The notes under the pieces: generated by a model
Seen by the model: the letters and a program-made list of their open reading frames with translations, nothing else
Databases searched by the model: none
Told to the model about the DNA's origin: nothing
Shown: positions 6,407 through 14,016 of the stretch, piece by piece
How positions within the stretch are numbered: position 1 is the first letter of the stretch
Layout: every line of letters begins with the position of its first letter
Made by a program: the position numbers and the translations under genes
Source: Anaerobacillus sp.
GTDB taxonomy: Bacteria; Bacillota; Bacilli; Bacillales; Anaerobacillaceae
Length of the DNA stretch: 14,921 nt
Direction: 5' to 3'
NCBI GenBank assembly: GCA_007118195.1
Contig: SKSA01000107.1
Coordinates: forward strand, 1-14,921

Positions 6407-7176
6407 GACTTTTTTGAGTCTCCAACATTCTGAAGGATAACTCCTTGATCCAAAAGTGTTAAACGTAGTTTTTGGACAAAAATTAAGGCACTAGGCTCAT
6501 CACCGTGAACACATACTGTATCTGCTTTTAGCGGAATGATCGTACCGTCAACCGCTGTCGTTTCTCCTTTACTAACGATCGTAGCAACTCGCTCAACGGC
6601 TATATCGACATCTTTTATCATTGCATTAGGATCTTTTCTAGATGTTAGCGTTCCGTCAGGCTGGTACGTACGATCAGCAAAAACTTCATTGGCTACGCTT
6701 AATCCTAGTTTTTCTCCAGCACGAATTAGTTCGCCACCAGATAAGCCGAATAAAATGAGACTTGGCTCTGTATCATAAACAGCTTCGGCGATCGCCTCTG
6801 CCACTTCTTTTTTTACAGTTGCAATATTAAATAATGCCCCATGTGGCTTTACATGCTGCATGTTCACTCCGTGTATTTTACAAAATCCGCTCAACGCATT
6901 CACTTGGTAAACGACAGAATTATAAATATCTCTCGGACTTGTGTCTATGTTTCTTCTACCAAAGCCAAAAAGGTCGTTAAATCCTGGGTGCGCACCAATC
7001 GCAACGTTCTTCTCGACTGCAAGTTGGACCGTACGAGCCATTACATTGTGGTCTCCAGCATGATAGCCACAAGCGATGTTAGCTGACGTAATCAAATCCA
7101 ACACTTTTTCATCTTGACCGACCTTATAATGGCCAAAACTTTCTCCTAAATCACTATTTAAATCAATCGTTAACAT
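6403..7176 (-). CDS. pxpA: 5-oxoprolinase subunit PxpA (LamB/YcsF family)
   Basis: Partner of PxpB and PxpC in ATP-dependent cleavage of 5-oxoproline to glutamate. The YcsF family is recognised by DLNSDLGESFG at the N-terminus, ANIACGYHAGDH, AIGAHPGFNDLFGFGRR, the VKPHGALFN segment, EVFADRTYQPDGTL and CVHGDEP near the end. I chose the ATG at 7176 (257 residues), because it starts just before the conserved LTIDLNSDLGE and has AGGTGG about 9 bases upstream. An in-frame ATG at 7221 would add 15 atypical residues and overlap pxpB. It sits 13 bases after pxpB and overlaps pxpC by 4. Confidence 0.94.
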   Translation of the reverse strand: MLTIDLNSDLGESFGHYKVGQDEKVLDLITSANIACGYHAGDHNVMARTVQLAVEKNVAIGAHPGFNDLFGFGRRNIDTSPRDIYNSVVYQVNALSGFCKIHGVNMQHVKPHGALFNIATVKKEVAEAIAEAVYDTEPSLILFGLSGGELIRAGEKLGLSVANEVFADRTYQPDGTLTSRKDPNAMIKDVDIAVERVATIVSKGETTAVDGTIIPLKADTVCVHGDEPSALIFVQKLRLTLLDQGVILQNVGDSKKS

Positions 7177-7189
7177 GTTGTGACACCAC

Positions 7190-7918
7190 CTACTTGTTAA
7201 TAAACTCGCACTGCATCTCATAATCTTGTTTTTCTATTAAATTTGCAATTTCCTCATATTCTAGTTTTTCTATGGGACGAAATTGCACATAATCTCCTGC
7301 CTCAAATAGCGACGGCTGTTCGCGGTGACCATCGTACAAAACTAGTGGAGTACGCCCGATAATTTGCCAGCCACCTGGTGTTGTTAAAGAATAAATTCCC
7401 GTTTGCTCCCCAGCAATTCCTACAGAACCTGCAGGGACCCTTGCACGAGGAACAGATAAACGTGGTGTACTAATCGCTTTTGACATTCCACCCATGTACG
7501 GAAACCCCGGGGTAAAACCGAGCATATAAATCAAATACTCGCCAGAACAGTGAATTTCGATGACCTCTTCAACCGTCAAGTGGTTGTGTTTTGAAACTCG
7601 AGTAATATCAGGACCGAATTCGCCCCCGTAACAAACCGGAACTATGATACGTCTTGCTTTCGGAATCGCTGCCTCATCAAGCTTGTTAAAAATCTCTTGT
7701 AAATCCGTAACAAGACAGTGATAAGTTGTTTCTGTTGGTTGGTAATATACAGTCACTGCCGCATAACTAGGCGACCATTCAACGACACCTTTAGGCGGGG
7801 CGTTTTTAAGCCATTCACAAAAACTGCGGATTTTACGATTTACCTCTGTTGAAATCGTATCTCCAAAAGCAATTCGAACAGCCGCGTCCCCAAGAGGAGA
7901 GTATCTTTGATTAGCCAA
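7190..7918 (-). CDS. pxpB: 5-oxoprolinase subunit PxpB (AHS1/KipI family)
   Basis: First gene of the pxpBAC operon, 242 residues. Typical motifs are PLGDAAVRIAFG at the N-terminus, the VPVCYGGEFGPD block, LGFTPGFPYMGGM, PRARVPAGSVGIAGEQTGIY, TPGGWQIIGRTPL and the terminal FEAGDYVQF. PxpB and PxpC together resemble urea-amidolyase-like domains and act on the phosphorylated intermediate. The start is a TTG at 7918 supported by AAGGGAG nine bases upstream; no ATG lies near the conserved N-terminus. No transporter (ycsG-type) or kipR regulator accompanies the operon here. Confidence 0.93.
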   Translation of the reverse strand: MANQRYSPLGDAAVRIAFGDTISTEVNRKIRSFCEWLKNAPPKGVVEWSPSYAAVTVYYQPTETTYHCLVTDLQEIFNKLDEAAIPKARRIIVPVCYGGEFGPDITRVSKHNHLTVEEVIEIHCSGEYLIYMLGFTPGFPYMGGMSKAISTPRLSVPRARVPAGSVGIAGEQTGIYSLTTPGGWQIIGRTPLVLYDGHREQPSLFEAGDYVQFRPIEKLEYEEIANLIEKQDYEMQCEFINK

Positions 7919-7965
7919 TTAAGATCACTCCCTTATAAGCAAAGTATTCTGAATGTTATTATCTT

Positions 7966-7971
7966 ATTATA
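7966..7971 (-). promoter_or_regulatory. Candidate -10 of the pxp operon
   Basis: On the minus strand a consensus TATAAT lies 48 bases upstream of the pxpB TTG, within an AT-rich stretch. No recognisable -35 is found at 16-18 bases, so the assignment is weak. Confidence 0.3.
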
Positions 7972-8032
7972 TCAATATTTTTAATAAAGGACACTTGGAG
8001 CGTGCCGATCCAATAATTTGTTTTTCTGCCTA

Positions 8033-8117
8033 TTCTCGAAGGATTGCTATCGAAATTCGGCTTTTTATTGTCTAATTTCGTAAGTTTGTTGTCCAATTCT
8101 GACTTTCGCTGTCCATG
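8033..8117. repeat. Degenerate ~21-bp tandem repeat
   Basis: Three units of 20-21 bases line up at 8056-8075, 8076-8096 and 8097-8117. They share TTCkGACTTT near the start and TTGTCCAA (TTGTCTAA, TTGTCCAA, CTGTCCAT) at the end. A more degenerate fourth unit precedes them at 8033-8055. The stretch lies between the desR terminator and pxpB and has no open frame. Its TTTTTATTG core recurs three times at 11230-11286. Confidence 0.5.
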
Positions 8118-8122
8118 CTATA

Positions 8123-8154
8123 ACAAAAGAAAAAGCGCTCCAAAATGGATGCGC
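8123..8154 (-). terminator. Rho-independent terminator of des-desKR
   Basis: GCGC-TCCA (8135-8142) pairs with TGGA-T-GCGC (8146-8154), leaving one bulged T and a loop of AAA. On the minus strand the stem is followed by TTTTTCTTTT. It lies 64 bases after the desR stop. Confidence 0.85.
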
Positions 8155-8217
8155 AATGATGCTAAATAAATTTATGTCCAATTTTTTCGAGCGATATCGG
8201 GCATCTAACTAAAATCT

Positions 8218-8817
8218 CTATTTAAACCAACCCTTCTCTTTAAAGCGGGTAATCGCTTCGATCCGATTACTGACATCGAGTTTGTCTAAAATTGAGGATA
8301 CGTAATTTCGAACGGTACCTGTCGTAATGAAAAGCTGGCCGGCTATATCTTTTGTACTTTTGCCTTCAGACATTAAGACGAGCACTTCACTTTCACGTTC
8401 TGTTAATGGATTTTCTTCATTATAAACTTCATCAACTAATTCAGATGCATAAATGCGACGCCCTTCCATCACTTTACGGATTGCACTAGCTAATTCATCG
8501 CTCGGGCTATCTTTTAACATATAACCGCGAACCCCTGCCCTAACCGCTCTTGCGAAGTAACCAGAGCGGGCAAACGTGGTTAAAATAATGACTTTGCAAT
8601 CTGAATCTTTTAATTGTTCCGCGGCATCAAGACCGCTAGAACCAGGCATTTCGATATCCATGATACAAATATCTGGTTGATGCTCATCGACGAGTTTCAC
8701 TGCTTCTGCTCCATTATTTGCTTTGCCGACAACAGACATATCGTCTTCTAAATCAAGCAAAGAGGCGAGTGCCCCTAATAACATTTTTTGATCCTCAGCA
8801 ATGACAATTTTAATCAT
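8218..8817 (-). CDS. desR: Response regulator DesR
   Basis: A NarL/LuxR-type response regulator of 199 residues, the same length as B. subtilis DesR and visibly similar throughout. The receiver domain (about 1-120) has the acidic pair in IAEDQK, the phospho-acceptor Asp in CIMDIEMPG, the TTFAR switch Thr and the KDSPS Lys. The C-terminal helix-turn-helix (about 135-199) runs from NPLTERESEVL to the RNYVSSILDKLDVSNRIEAI recognition region. Phospho-DesR activates the des promoter when membranes lose fluidity. AAAGGAGG before the ATG lies inside the last codons of desK, and the genes are 3 bases apart. Confidence 0.94.
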   Translation of the reverse strand: MIKIVIAEDQKMLLGALASLLDLEDDMSVVGKANNGAEAVKLVDEHQPDICIMDIEMPGSSGLDAAEQLKDSDCKVIILTTFARSGYFARAVRAGVRGYMLKDSPSDELASAIRKVMEGRRIYASELVDEVYNEENPLTERESEVLVLMSEGKSTKDIAGQLFITTGTVRNYVSSILDKLDVSNRIEAITRFKEKGWFK

Positions 8818-8820
8818 CGA

Positions 8821-9957
8821 TTATACCTCCTTTTCCGATTGTTTAGAAGTAGCATTTGGCACCTTAATGGTTAACATTGTTCCTCGCTCGGAAACTACTT
8901 CTAATGTGCCATTTACAAATTCAAGTCGTTCCTTCATTCCTTGTAAGCCATTTCCTCGCAAATCACTGATTGGACGGGAGATACCGACTCCGTTATCGAT
9001 GACTTTAACGAGAAGTTCTGTACTTGACTGCTCGATATTGATTGTACAAGAAGTGGCTTGACTATGTTTTACGACATTATTAATCGCCTCTTTTATACAC
9101 ATACCGACTACATTCTCAGCAATTAAAGAGATCGTTGACACTCGTGGGCTTCCATCTAAAGTAAAGTCAATTTCAGCCGCTTTTAAAATTTGTTTCACTC
9201 GAAAAATCTCATCTTCTAACTTCGTCCCCCGCATTTCAGTCACCATATCGCGAACTTCTTTTAAAGCAATCCTGGCTGTTTTTTGGACATCTTTGATTTC
9301 TTCGCGGGCTTGAGTTGGGTTTTTGGTCACTAATTTACTAGCCAAATCACTTTTTAGTCCAATTAAAGAAAGCTTTTGCCCGAGCGTATCGTGCAAATCA
9401 CGCGAAATTCTTTGGCGTTCTTCAAGCTTCACGAGCTCAGAAATCCGTTTATTCGCATCCTCTAACTGCCCTTGAAGCACATCTTCTTTATTTTTATTAT
9501 AAGTGCTCACCGGTAATAGAATAACCGCCATCAAACTTAATACGACAAACGGCAACTGTGTAACTAAAACACGATTATGCACAGTTACGAAGCCATAATA
9601 GATCGTCGAAAATGTCGTAATAAGTAAAATAATATAGAGAATGATAAAGGCCTTCCGATTTTTTAAATTCCCGATAAAAAATGCTAAAAAGAGAAAGAAA
9701 TAAATATAGCCAAATTTCAAACTCATCCCCGTTGAAATGGCGATTTGAATACTCGTCCAAAAATAGACAAGCCATCCTTTAGAAATAAAGGATAGCACGT
9801 AGCATATAAAGAAGCCTACAACCATAACGATGCCCAATACTGTATTTAAAGTTGATGACGTTTGTAAAATAAAGTAAAAAGGAAGGATGTAGAAGACGAC
9901 CCAAACATAAGGACTCAGTCCCGTATTTTCATGAAATTTTTGTCTTAATTTCTGCAT
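8821..9957 (-). CDS. desK: Thermosensor histidine kinase DesK
   Basis: Membrane histidine kinase/phosphatase that senses membrane thickness at low temperature. With the ATG at 9957 it has 378 residues, close to the roughly 370 of B. subtilis DesK. The N-terminal half holds about five hydrophobic helices. A coiled-coil linker (QLEDANKRISELVKLEERQR) leads to the HisKA_3 motif ISRDLHDTLGQ, with the phospho-accepting His at 189. The ATPase domain shows the N box (NVVKHSQAT), DNGVGI and GNGLQGMKERL. AAGGAGGGG precedes this ATG; an in-frame ATG at 10008 would add 17 residues but has no such site. DesR is immediately downstream. Confidence 0.94.
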   Translation of the reverse strand: MQKLRQKFHENTGLSPYVWVVFYILPFYFILQTSSTLNTVLGIVMVVGFFICYVLSFISKGWLVYFWTSIQIAISTGMSLKFGYIYFFLFLAFFIGNLKNRKAFIILYIILLITTFSTIYYGFVTVHNRVLVTQLPFVVLSLMAVILLPVSTYNKNKEDVLQGQLEDANKRISELVKLEERQRISRDLHDTLGQKLSLIGLKSDLASKLVTKNPTQAREEIKDVQKTARIALKEVRDMVTEMRGTKLEDEIFRVKQILKAAEIDFTLDGSPRVSTISLIAENVVGMCIKEAINNVVKHSQATSCTINIEQSSTELLVKVIDNGVGISRPISDLRGNGLQGMKERLEFVNGTLEVVSERGTMLTIKVPNATSKQSEKEV

Positions 9958-10052
9958 CGTCTGTCCCCTCCTTTTTACTAATATTGTTGTTTTATTATTC
10001 GTAATCATCTAACTTTGTTAAAAATCGATTTATTTTTTGGAATGTCTTTGTG

Positions 10053-10094
10053 CGAATAACACTTTTCTGGGCGTCAGCCCTCACTATTTATTCG
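10053..10094 (-). promoter_or_regulatory. Hairpin between des and desK
   Basis: CGAATAA (10053-10059) pairs with TTATTCG (10088-10094), and GGGC/GCCC (10069-10080) forms an inner stem. There is no T-run after it on the minus strand, so it is more likely an RNA-processing or stability element, or a weak attenuator, than a full terminator. It would allow more des than desKR product from one message. Confidence 0.4.
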
Positions 10095-10117
10095 TTGTGC
10101 TTATATTAGTATATCGC

Positions 10118-11188
10118 TTAGGTTATTTTTCTCGCAAGTTCTACTTTACTAGTGTCGCATTGCTCTTTTATTCGCTCAATCGTGTTCATATTGTTTTTAT
10201 AATTTTTCAGTTCTTGAAAACTGATAAATGTTTTATTTTTTTCGTCCCAAAGACGGTAGCTAAGCGACTTCAAACTTGTTCGAAGCGTAATCGTTGTTGC
10301 TTTTTGAAGTGGTGCGGTTTCGTTATGTGCTTTTTCCAAATGATAGTTCGGTACTCGCGGACTTAAATGGTGCACGTGATGAAAGCCGATGTTGCCTGTG
10401 AGCCATTGCAATAGCTTCGGGAGTTTATAATAAGAGCTTCCCTCTACCGCTGCTTGAACATAACTCCACTCCCCATCATGTTCAAAATACGAATCTTCAA
10501 ACTGATGCTGGACGTAAAACAACCAAATTCCTAGTAACCCTGATAAGAAAAAAATCGGTCCTTGGATCATAATAAATGCTTGCCAACCGATAACTGTGAT
10601 TAACAACGCATATAAAGCGACGAGCGCTACATTGGTTACGTACGTGTTCAGGCGTTCCTTCGACTTTGCTCCTTTTCGGTTAAAACGATATTCAATTAAA
10701 AATACAGCAATTGGTCCGACCCCGAGCATAATGAAAGGATTTCGATACACTCGATAAGCGATGCGGCGCCATAAAGGAGACCCTACGTATTCTTCTACGG
10801 TAAGAAGCCACATATCTCCAGTCCCACGTTTATCAAGGTTGCCACTCGTTGCATGGTGGACAGTGTGCGTATGTTTCCACTGTTGGTACGGTACGAGCGT
10901 TAAAACTCCAGTTATCGTGCCTAAAATGTCATTGGCTCGACGACTTTTAAAAAATGACTGATGACAACAATCATGAAACAAAATAAACGTTCGAACCATA
11001 AATCCTGCTGTGATGACGATCAGTGGCAATGTAAGCCAGTAAGAAATGGAAAGGGTTACGTATGCCAAATACCATAATATTACTAAAGGCCCGATCGTAT
11101 TTATAATTTGAATGACACTCGCCTTCGTATCAATTTTTTCGAATGGCGCAACATCTTTTTTTAATTTCGTTATTTTAGATGCACTCAT
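10118..11188 (-). CDS. des: Membrane fatty acid desaturase Des (acyl-lipid delta-5 type)
   Basis: Introduces a double bond into acyl chains of membrane phospholipids, restoring fluidity after cold shock. The 356-residue polytopic membrane protein has the three histidine boxes that bind the di-iron centre: HDCCH (72-76), HTVHH (108-112) and HHVHH (270-274). Several hydrophobic helices lie before box 1 and between boxes 2 and 3. Length and order resemble B. subtilis Des (about 352), and the following desK and desR settle the identity. The delta-5 position is inferred from that relative. GAGGAGG precedes the ATG. The C-terminal tail after the last His box is slightly extended. Confidence 0.93.
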   Translation of the reverse strand: MSASKITKLKKDVAPFEKIDTKASVIQIINTIGPLVILWYLAYVTLSISYWLTLPLIVITAGFMVRTFILFHDCCHQSFFKSRRANDILGTITGVLTLVPYQQWKHTHTVHHATSGNLDKRGTGDMWLLTVEEYVGSPLWRRIAYRVYRNPFIMLGVGPIAVFLIEYRFNRKGAKSKERLNTYVTNVALVALYALLITVIGWQAFIMIQGPIFFLSGLLGIWLFYVQHQFEDSYFEHDGEWSYVQAAVEGSSYYKLPKLLQWLTGNIGFHHVHHLSPRVPNYHLEKAHNETAPLQKATTITLRTSLKSLSYRLWDEKNKTFISFQELKNYKNNMNTIERIKEQCDTSKVELARKIT

Positions 11189-11229
11189 GATGAAACTCCT
11201 CCTCTGTGTGACACTTACAATTTTAGTAG

Positions 11230-11434
11230 TTTTTATTGGGTCTTCGTGGTTTCACTAATTTTTATTGAATTTTCCGATTTTTATTGGTCGCAACTTTTCC
11301 GGGTTTCCGCTGTCTTTGCTGCCTTTGCACTCTTCGCGGTTTTTTCGGTCATTAATGCCTTTTCACTATTCTCTGTCTATGCGGTCATTGCAGTCATTGC
11401 AGACTGTGCACTCTTCTCTGTCTTCGCGGTCATT
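11230..11434. repeat. 9-bp-period degenerate tandem repeat upstream of des
   Basis: From 11309 to 11434 the + strand divides into 14 consecutive 9-base units with consensus near GCNGTCWTT, for example GCTGTCTTT, GCGGTCATT and GCAGTCATT; register is never lost. Before this, 11230-11286 holds three copies of TTTTTATTG. Because 9 is a multiple of three, an open frame (11246-11608, + strand) reads as Ala/Ser-Val/Leu-Phe/Ile tripeptides. It has no ribosome binding site and I do not call it a gene. The block occupies the upstream region of des, where the DesR-controlled promoter should be. The remainder of 11189-11755 contains only the rlmN terminator. Confidence 0.8.
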
Positions 11435-11678
11435 AACAACATTTTCACTACTTTTATTATAGAAACTTCGAGAACATTTTATAAGACACAAACGTCAAGC
11501 GGTGAGTATGATAAATGTCATGTTTGTACTACTAACAAAACATTCATGAGCCACTACTCTCAACCTGATATGAGGATCTCGGTCGATTTAGTTTCAATGC
11601 GCTGTTAAAAAAAACACTGAGATAGCAAGTGGAGTTTATCACTACTTGGCAGAGGAACGAACACTATAAATGACAGAG

Positions 11679-11717
11679 AAAAAACGCAAAGAAATATGTT
11701 AATTCTTTGCGTTTTTT
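11679..11717 (-). terminator. Rho-independent terminator of rlmN (symmetrical)
   Basis: AAAAAACGCAAAGAA (11679-11693) pairs perfectly with TTCTTTGCGTTTTTT (11703-11717) around a 9-base loop. The arms give a T-run on both strands, so it can work either way; the gene it serves is rlmN, ending at 11756. Confidence 0.9.
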
Positions 11718-11755
11718 TCTTAATTTTTAATCAAAAATTTTCTAAGTCATTAACT

Positions 11756-12814
11756 TTAGTTTTCCTTCATTTGTTTACTTCTTAACTGTCCGCAAGCAGC
11801 ATCAATATCTGTGCCGTGTTCTTGGCGAATGCCGCAATTTATTCCTCTTTTCTTGAGTGTATCGTAAAATACTAGCACATCTTCGGTCTCGCTTCTTTGA
11901 TATTGATCATGTTCGTCAACTGGGTTGTATGGAATTAAATTAACGCCGGCATATTTCGCTTTATCCCTTAACAAATCGGCTAGCTGCTCGGCATGTTCTT
12001 TTTGATCATTGACACCCTTCAATAAAATATACTCGAACATAATTCGCTTGTTTGTTTTTTCTATATAGTATTCAACGGCCTCCATTAATTTTTTGATTGG
12101 AAATGCACGATTGATTTTCATAATTTTCGTTCGAAGTTCGTCATTTGGCGCGTGTAACGAAATGGCTAAATGGACTCTTAAGTCTGTATTAGCAAAATCA
12201 TAAATTTTATCAACAATACCACTCGTCGATACAGTGATACGAGTTGCCCCAATCGCAAGTCCTTTTTGATCGGTGACGACACGCAGGAAATCAACCATAT
12301 TTTCAAAATTATCAAATGGTTCACCGATCCCCATGACGACGATATTGGTTACCTTTTCGCCTCTTCCAACTTGATCAAGATAATGTTGTACTTTAACGAT
12401 CTGTTCTACAATTTCAGCACTAGATAAATCACGATTTTTTGTTAATAAACCACTTGCGCAAAAACTACAGCCTATGTTACAGCCAACTTGGGTTGTGACA
12501 CACACTGAGATCCCGTGCTGATATCTCATTAAAACGGTCTCAATCAAATTGCCGTCTCTCAGCTTAAATAAAAACTTCACCGTTCCATCGCTTGCTTCCT
12601 GCTTAATGTGGTCTGTTAGCGTTGCAATCGTATAATTGTCTTGTATCAATTGAATACAACTTTTATTTATATCAACGATTTCAGAAAAGTCCGTGACTCT
12701 TTCTTTGTATAGCGACTCCCATACTTTTAATGCTCGACCTTTCTTATGCCCATATTCACTTAACCATGCTGTTAATTTCTCAAACGTCAATCCATAAATG
12801 GACTCTTTTTCCAT
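11756..12814 (-). CDS. rlmN: 23S rRNA (adenine-2503 C2) methyltransferase RlmN, radical SAM
   Basis: A 352-residue radical SAM enzyme that methylates C2 of A2503 in 23S rRNA (and an adenine in some tRNAs). It has the cluster motif CNIGCSFC (C112, C116, C119), the accessory catalytic cysteines C105 (SVCVTTQ) and C341 (DIDAACGQL), the GEPFDN and [12 protein letters not shown] segments, and [15 protein letters not shown] and the overall sequence mark RlmN rather than the resistance enzyme Cfr, whose motif is GEALAN. Blocks such as [22 protein letters not shown] and RQEHGTDID look more like lactic-acid-bacterial RlmN than B. subtilis RlmN as I recall it. AGAGGG lies six bases before the ATG. The gene stands alone, not in the usual Bacillus rsgA/prkC neighbourhood. 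Confidence 0.9.
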   Translation of the reverse strand: MEKESIYGLTFEKLTAWLSEYGHKKGRALKVWESLYKERVTDFSEIVDINKSCIQLIQDNYTIATLTDHIKQEASDGTVKFLFKLRDGNLIETVLMRYQHGISVCVTTQVGCNIGCSFCASGLLTKNRDLSSAEIVEQIVKVQHYLDQVGRGEKVTNIVVMGIGEPFDNFENMVDFLRVVTDQKGLAIGATRITVSTSGIVDKIYDFANTDLRVHLAISLHAPNDELRTKIMKINRAFPIKKLMEAVEYYIEKTNKRIMFEYILLKGVNDQKEHAEQLADLLRDKAKYAGVNLIPYNPVDEHDQYQRSETEDVLVFYDTLKKRGINCGIRQEHGTDIDAACGQLRSKQMKEN

Positions 12815-12850
12815 GCGTTACCCTCTTTTCAAACAATAAAATGTATCCTT

Positions 12851-12880
12851 ATTCTACTTTAAAAACTCCGGAAGTAGCAA
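12851..12880 (-). promoter_or_regulatory. Candidate rlmN promoter
   Basis: On the minus strand TTGCTA (12880-12875), an 18-base spacer and TAGAAT (12856-12851) form a weak sigma-A promoter 37 bases upstream of the rlmN start. Confidence 0.35.
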
Positions 12881-12891
12881 ATGGTTCGACA

Positions 12892-12940
12892 AGTGACAGG
12901 CACGCCCCGAAATCCCTCGAAATTCCTCGAAATTCGTCGG
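12892..12940. repeat. Short repeats with a GTGACAGGCAC motif
   Basis: GTGACAGGCAC (12893-12903) is followed by three 10-base units: CCCCGAAATC (12905-12914), then CCTCGAAATT twice (12915-12934). The first motif resembles the GTGTCTGACAC palindromes of the element at 1-121, so this may be a decayed member of the same repeat class. It lies between rlmN and the hydrolase gene; no clear terminator for the hydrolase is visible. Confidence 0.4.
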
Positions 12941-12975
12941 ACCCTAATCGTTAGTCCGCAACGCACTTATTACAG

Positions 12976-13908
12976 TTAATTACTAAAGTTCTCATCTAAA
13001 AACTCACTAATTCTGAACCGATAATATTCGCTTTCTTTATGAAGTAGATCTTCAACAATCAAATGTTCATCTCCGTCGACGATCCATAGTTCCTTTTGGT
13101 TGCTACTCGCTAAATCAAATAAAGTTTCAGCTTGAAAAACGCCTGTCTGTGTATCTTCAGCACTATGAATAATAAAAAGTGGAATATCTCTTAAGTTAGT
13201 AACCGCCTGTTCCGGACTATCTTTTATCGGTCTCACACCAAATTTTTGCCGCAATACGAAATTAACAGATGGCTCAAAAATACGAATAAAAGCTTTCGGA
13301 AAACCGTCTCTTTCCATATAGTCAGCGACTTGATTTTGGATCGACAAAAACGGGCTAACAGCAATCACCCCATCAATATGCTCGGAAACTGCGGCTGTAT
13401 TAATCGCAGTGCTCCCCCCCATCGATAATCCATATAAAATAATTGGCGCATCTTTAAATCGATCATCATCATTCAAAAACTCAATGACAGCCATTACATC
13501 ATCAACCTCGTTATACCCAAAAGACAAACTTTCACCTTCACTCAAACCATGAGCTCTCATATCAACATTAATTGCTGTAAAGCCAGCATCATAAATAAAC
13601 TTCGCATAATCTAATAGAGAACTAGCATCCATACCATGCATACCGTGAAGAATAACTACATTCCCGTTAGAAGTTTCGTTCGGAACAACATAAGCATTAA
13701 TCTTTAGCCCATCGTTACTAACGACAGTTATTTGTTCACCCTCTAAATCATAGTCTGCAAATGTTGCGCTATTGATTTCTACTCTGACATCTGACATTGA
13801 AGAGATCACATTGTTTGCGATAACCGTGTTAATGATGAATGTTAGAACAATGGATAATAAAATGATTAAACCTACGACTTTAAAAATTAATTTCTTCTTT
13901 CCCTTCAC
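12976..13908 (-). CDS. Membrane-anchored alpha/beta hydrolase
   Basis: A 310-residue alpha/beta-hydrolase-fold protein with a basic start and one N-terminal hydrophobic helix (about 8-31). The catalytic domain is therefore probably tethered outside the membrane. The catalytic triad can be read as S162 in GLSMGG, D252 in HSAEDTQTG and H282 in GDEHL; HGMHG (about 88-92) forms the oxyanion-hole region. The fold matches serine aminopeptidase/YqkD-type esterases, and the substrate is unknown. The start is a GTG at 13908 with GGGGG nine bases upstream. The gene follows a TetR regulator, and a copy of that regulator's putative operator lies 53 bases before the start, so expression is probably repressed by it. 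Confidence 0.85.
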   Translation of the reverse strand: MKGKKKLIFKVVGLIILLSIVLTFIINTVIANNVISSMSDVRVEINSATFADYDLEGEQITVVSNDGLKINAYVVPNETSNGNVVILHGMHGMDASSLLDYAKFIYDAGFTAINVDMRAHGLSEGESLSFGYNEVDDVMAVIEFLNDDDRFKDAPIILYGLSMGGSTAINTAAVSEHIDGVIAVSPFLSIQNQVADYMERDGFPKAFIRIFEPSVNFVLRQKFGVRPIKDSPEQAVTNLRDIPLFIIHSAEDTQTGVFQAETLFDLASSNQKELWIVDGDEHLIVEDLLHKESEYYRFRISEFLDENFSN

Positions 13909-13961
13909 AAAGATAACCCCCTTTTTATTTTTTTTATAACATTTACTGTGGCTTCATCCGC

Positions 13962-13982
13962 TTATTAACCATCGGTCAATTA
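13962..13982. promoter_or_regulatory. Putative TetR operator upstream of the hydrolase gene
   Basis: On the minus strand this reads TAATTGACC-N3-GGTTAATAA. It matches the operator at 14616-14636 in 18 of 21 positions. It lies in the gap between the tetR stop (14017) and the hydrolase start (13908). This suggests an independent, repressible promoter for the hydrolase, although I cannot place a confident -35/-10. Confidence 0.7.
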
Positions 13983-14016
13983 GATGTAAAAATTTCGCCC
14001 TAAACCTCATAATGAT

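Noticed and set aside
7177..7221. 15-residue N-terminal extension of PxpA
   Set aside because: It would overlap pxpB and adds residues before the conserved LTIDLNSDLGE; AGGTGG supports the ATG at 7176.
9958..10008. 17-residue N-terminal extension of DesK
   Set aside because: No ribosome binding site at the ATG at 10008, whereas AAGGAGGGG precedes the ATG at 9957 and the shorter protein fits the family length.
10037..10366. 109-residue + strand open frame at the 3' end of des
   Set aside because: Mostly antisense to des, which has clear homology; no ribosome binding site and a Cys/Phe-rich composition.
11246..11608. 120-residue + strand open frame rich in Ala-Val-Phe/Ser-Val-Ile tripeptides
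   Set aside because: It begins at a GTG with no ribosome binding site and its hydrophobic repeats follow directly from the 9-bp DNA period. It is better explained as noncoding repeat.
11756..12814. Cfr-type resistance methyltransferase
   Set aside because: The GEPFDN motif and overall sequence are RlmN-like; Cfr has GEALAN at this position.
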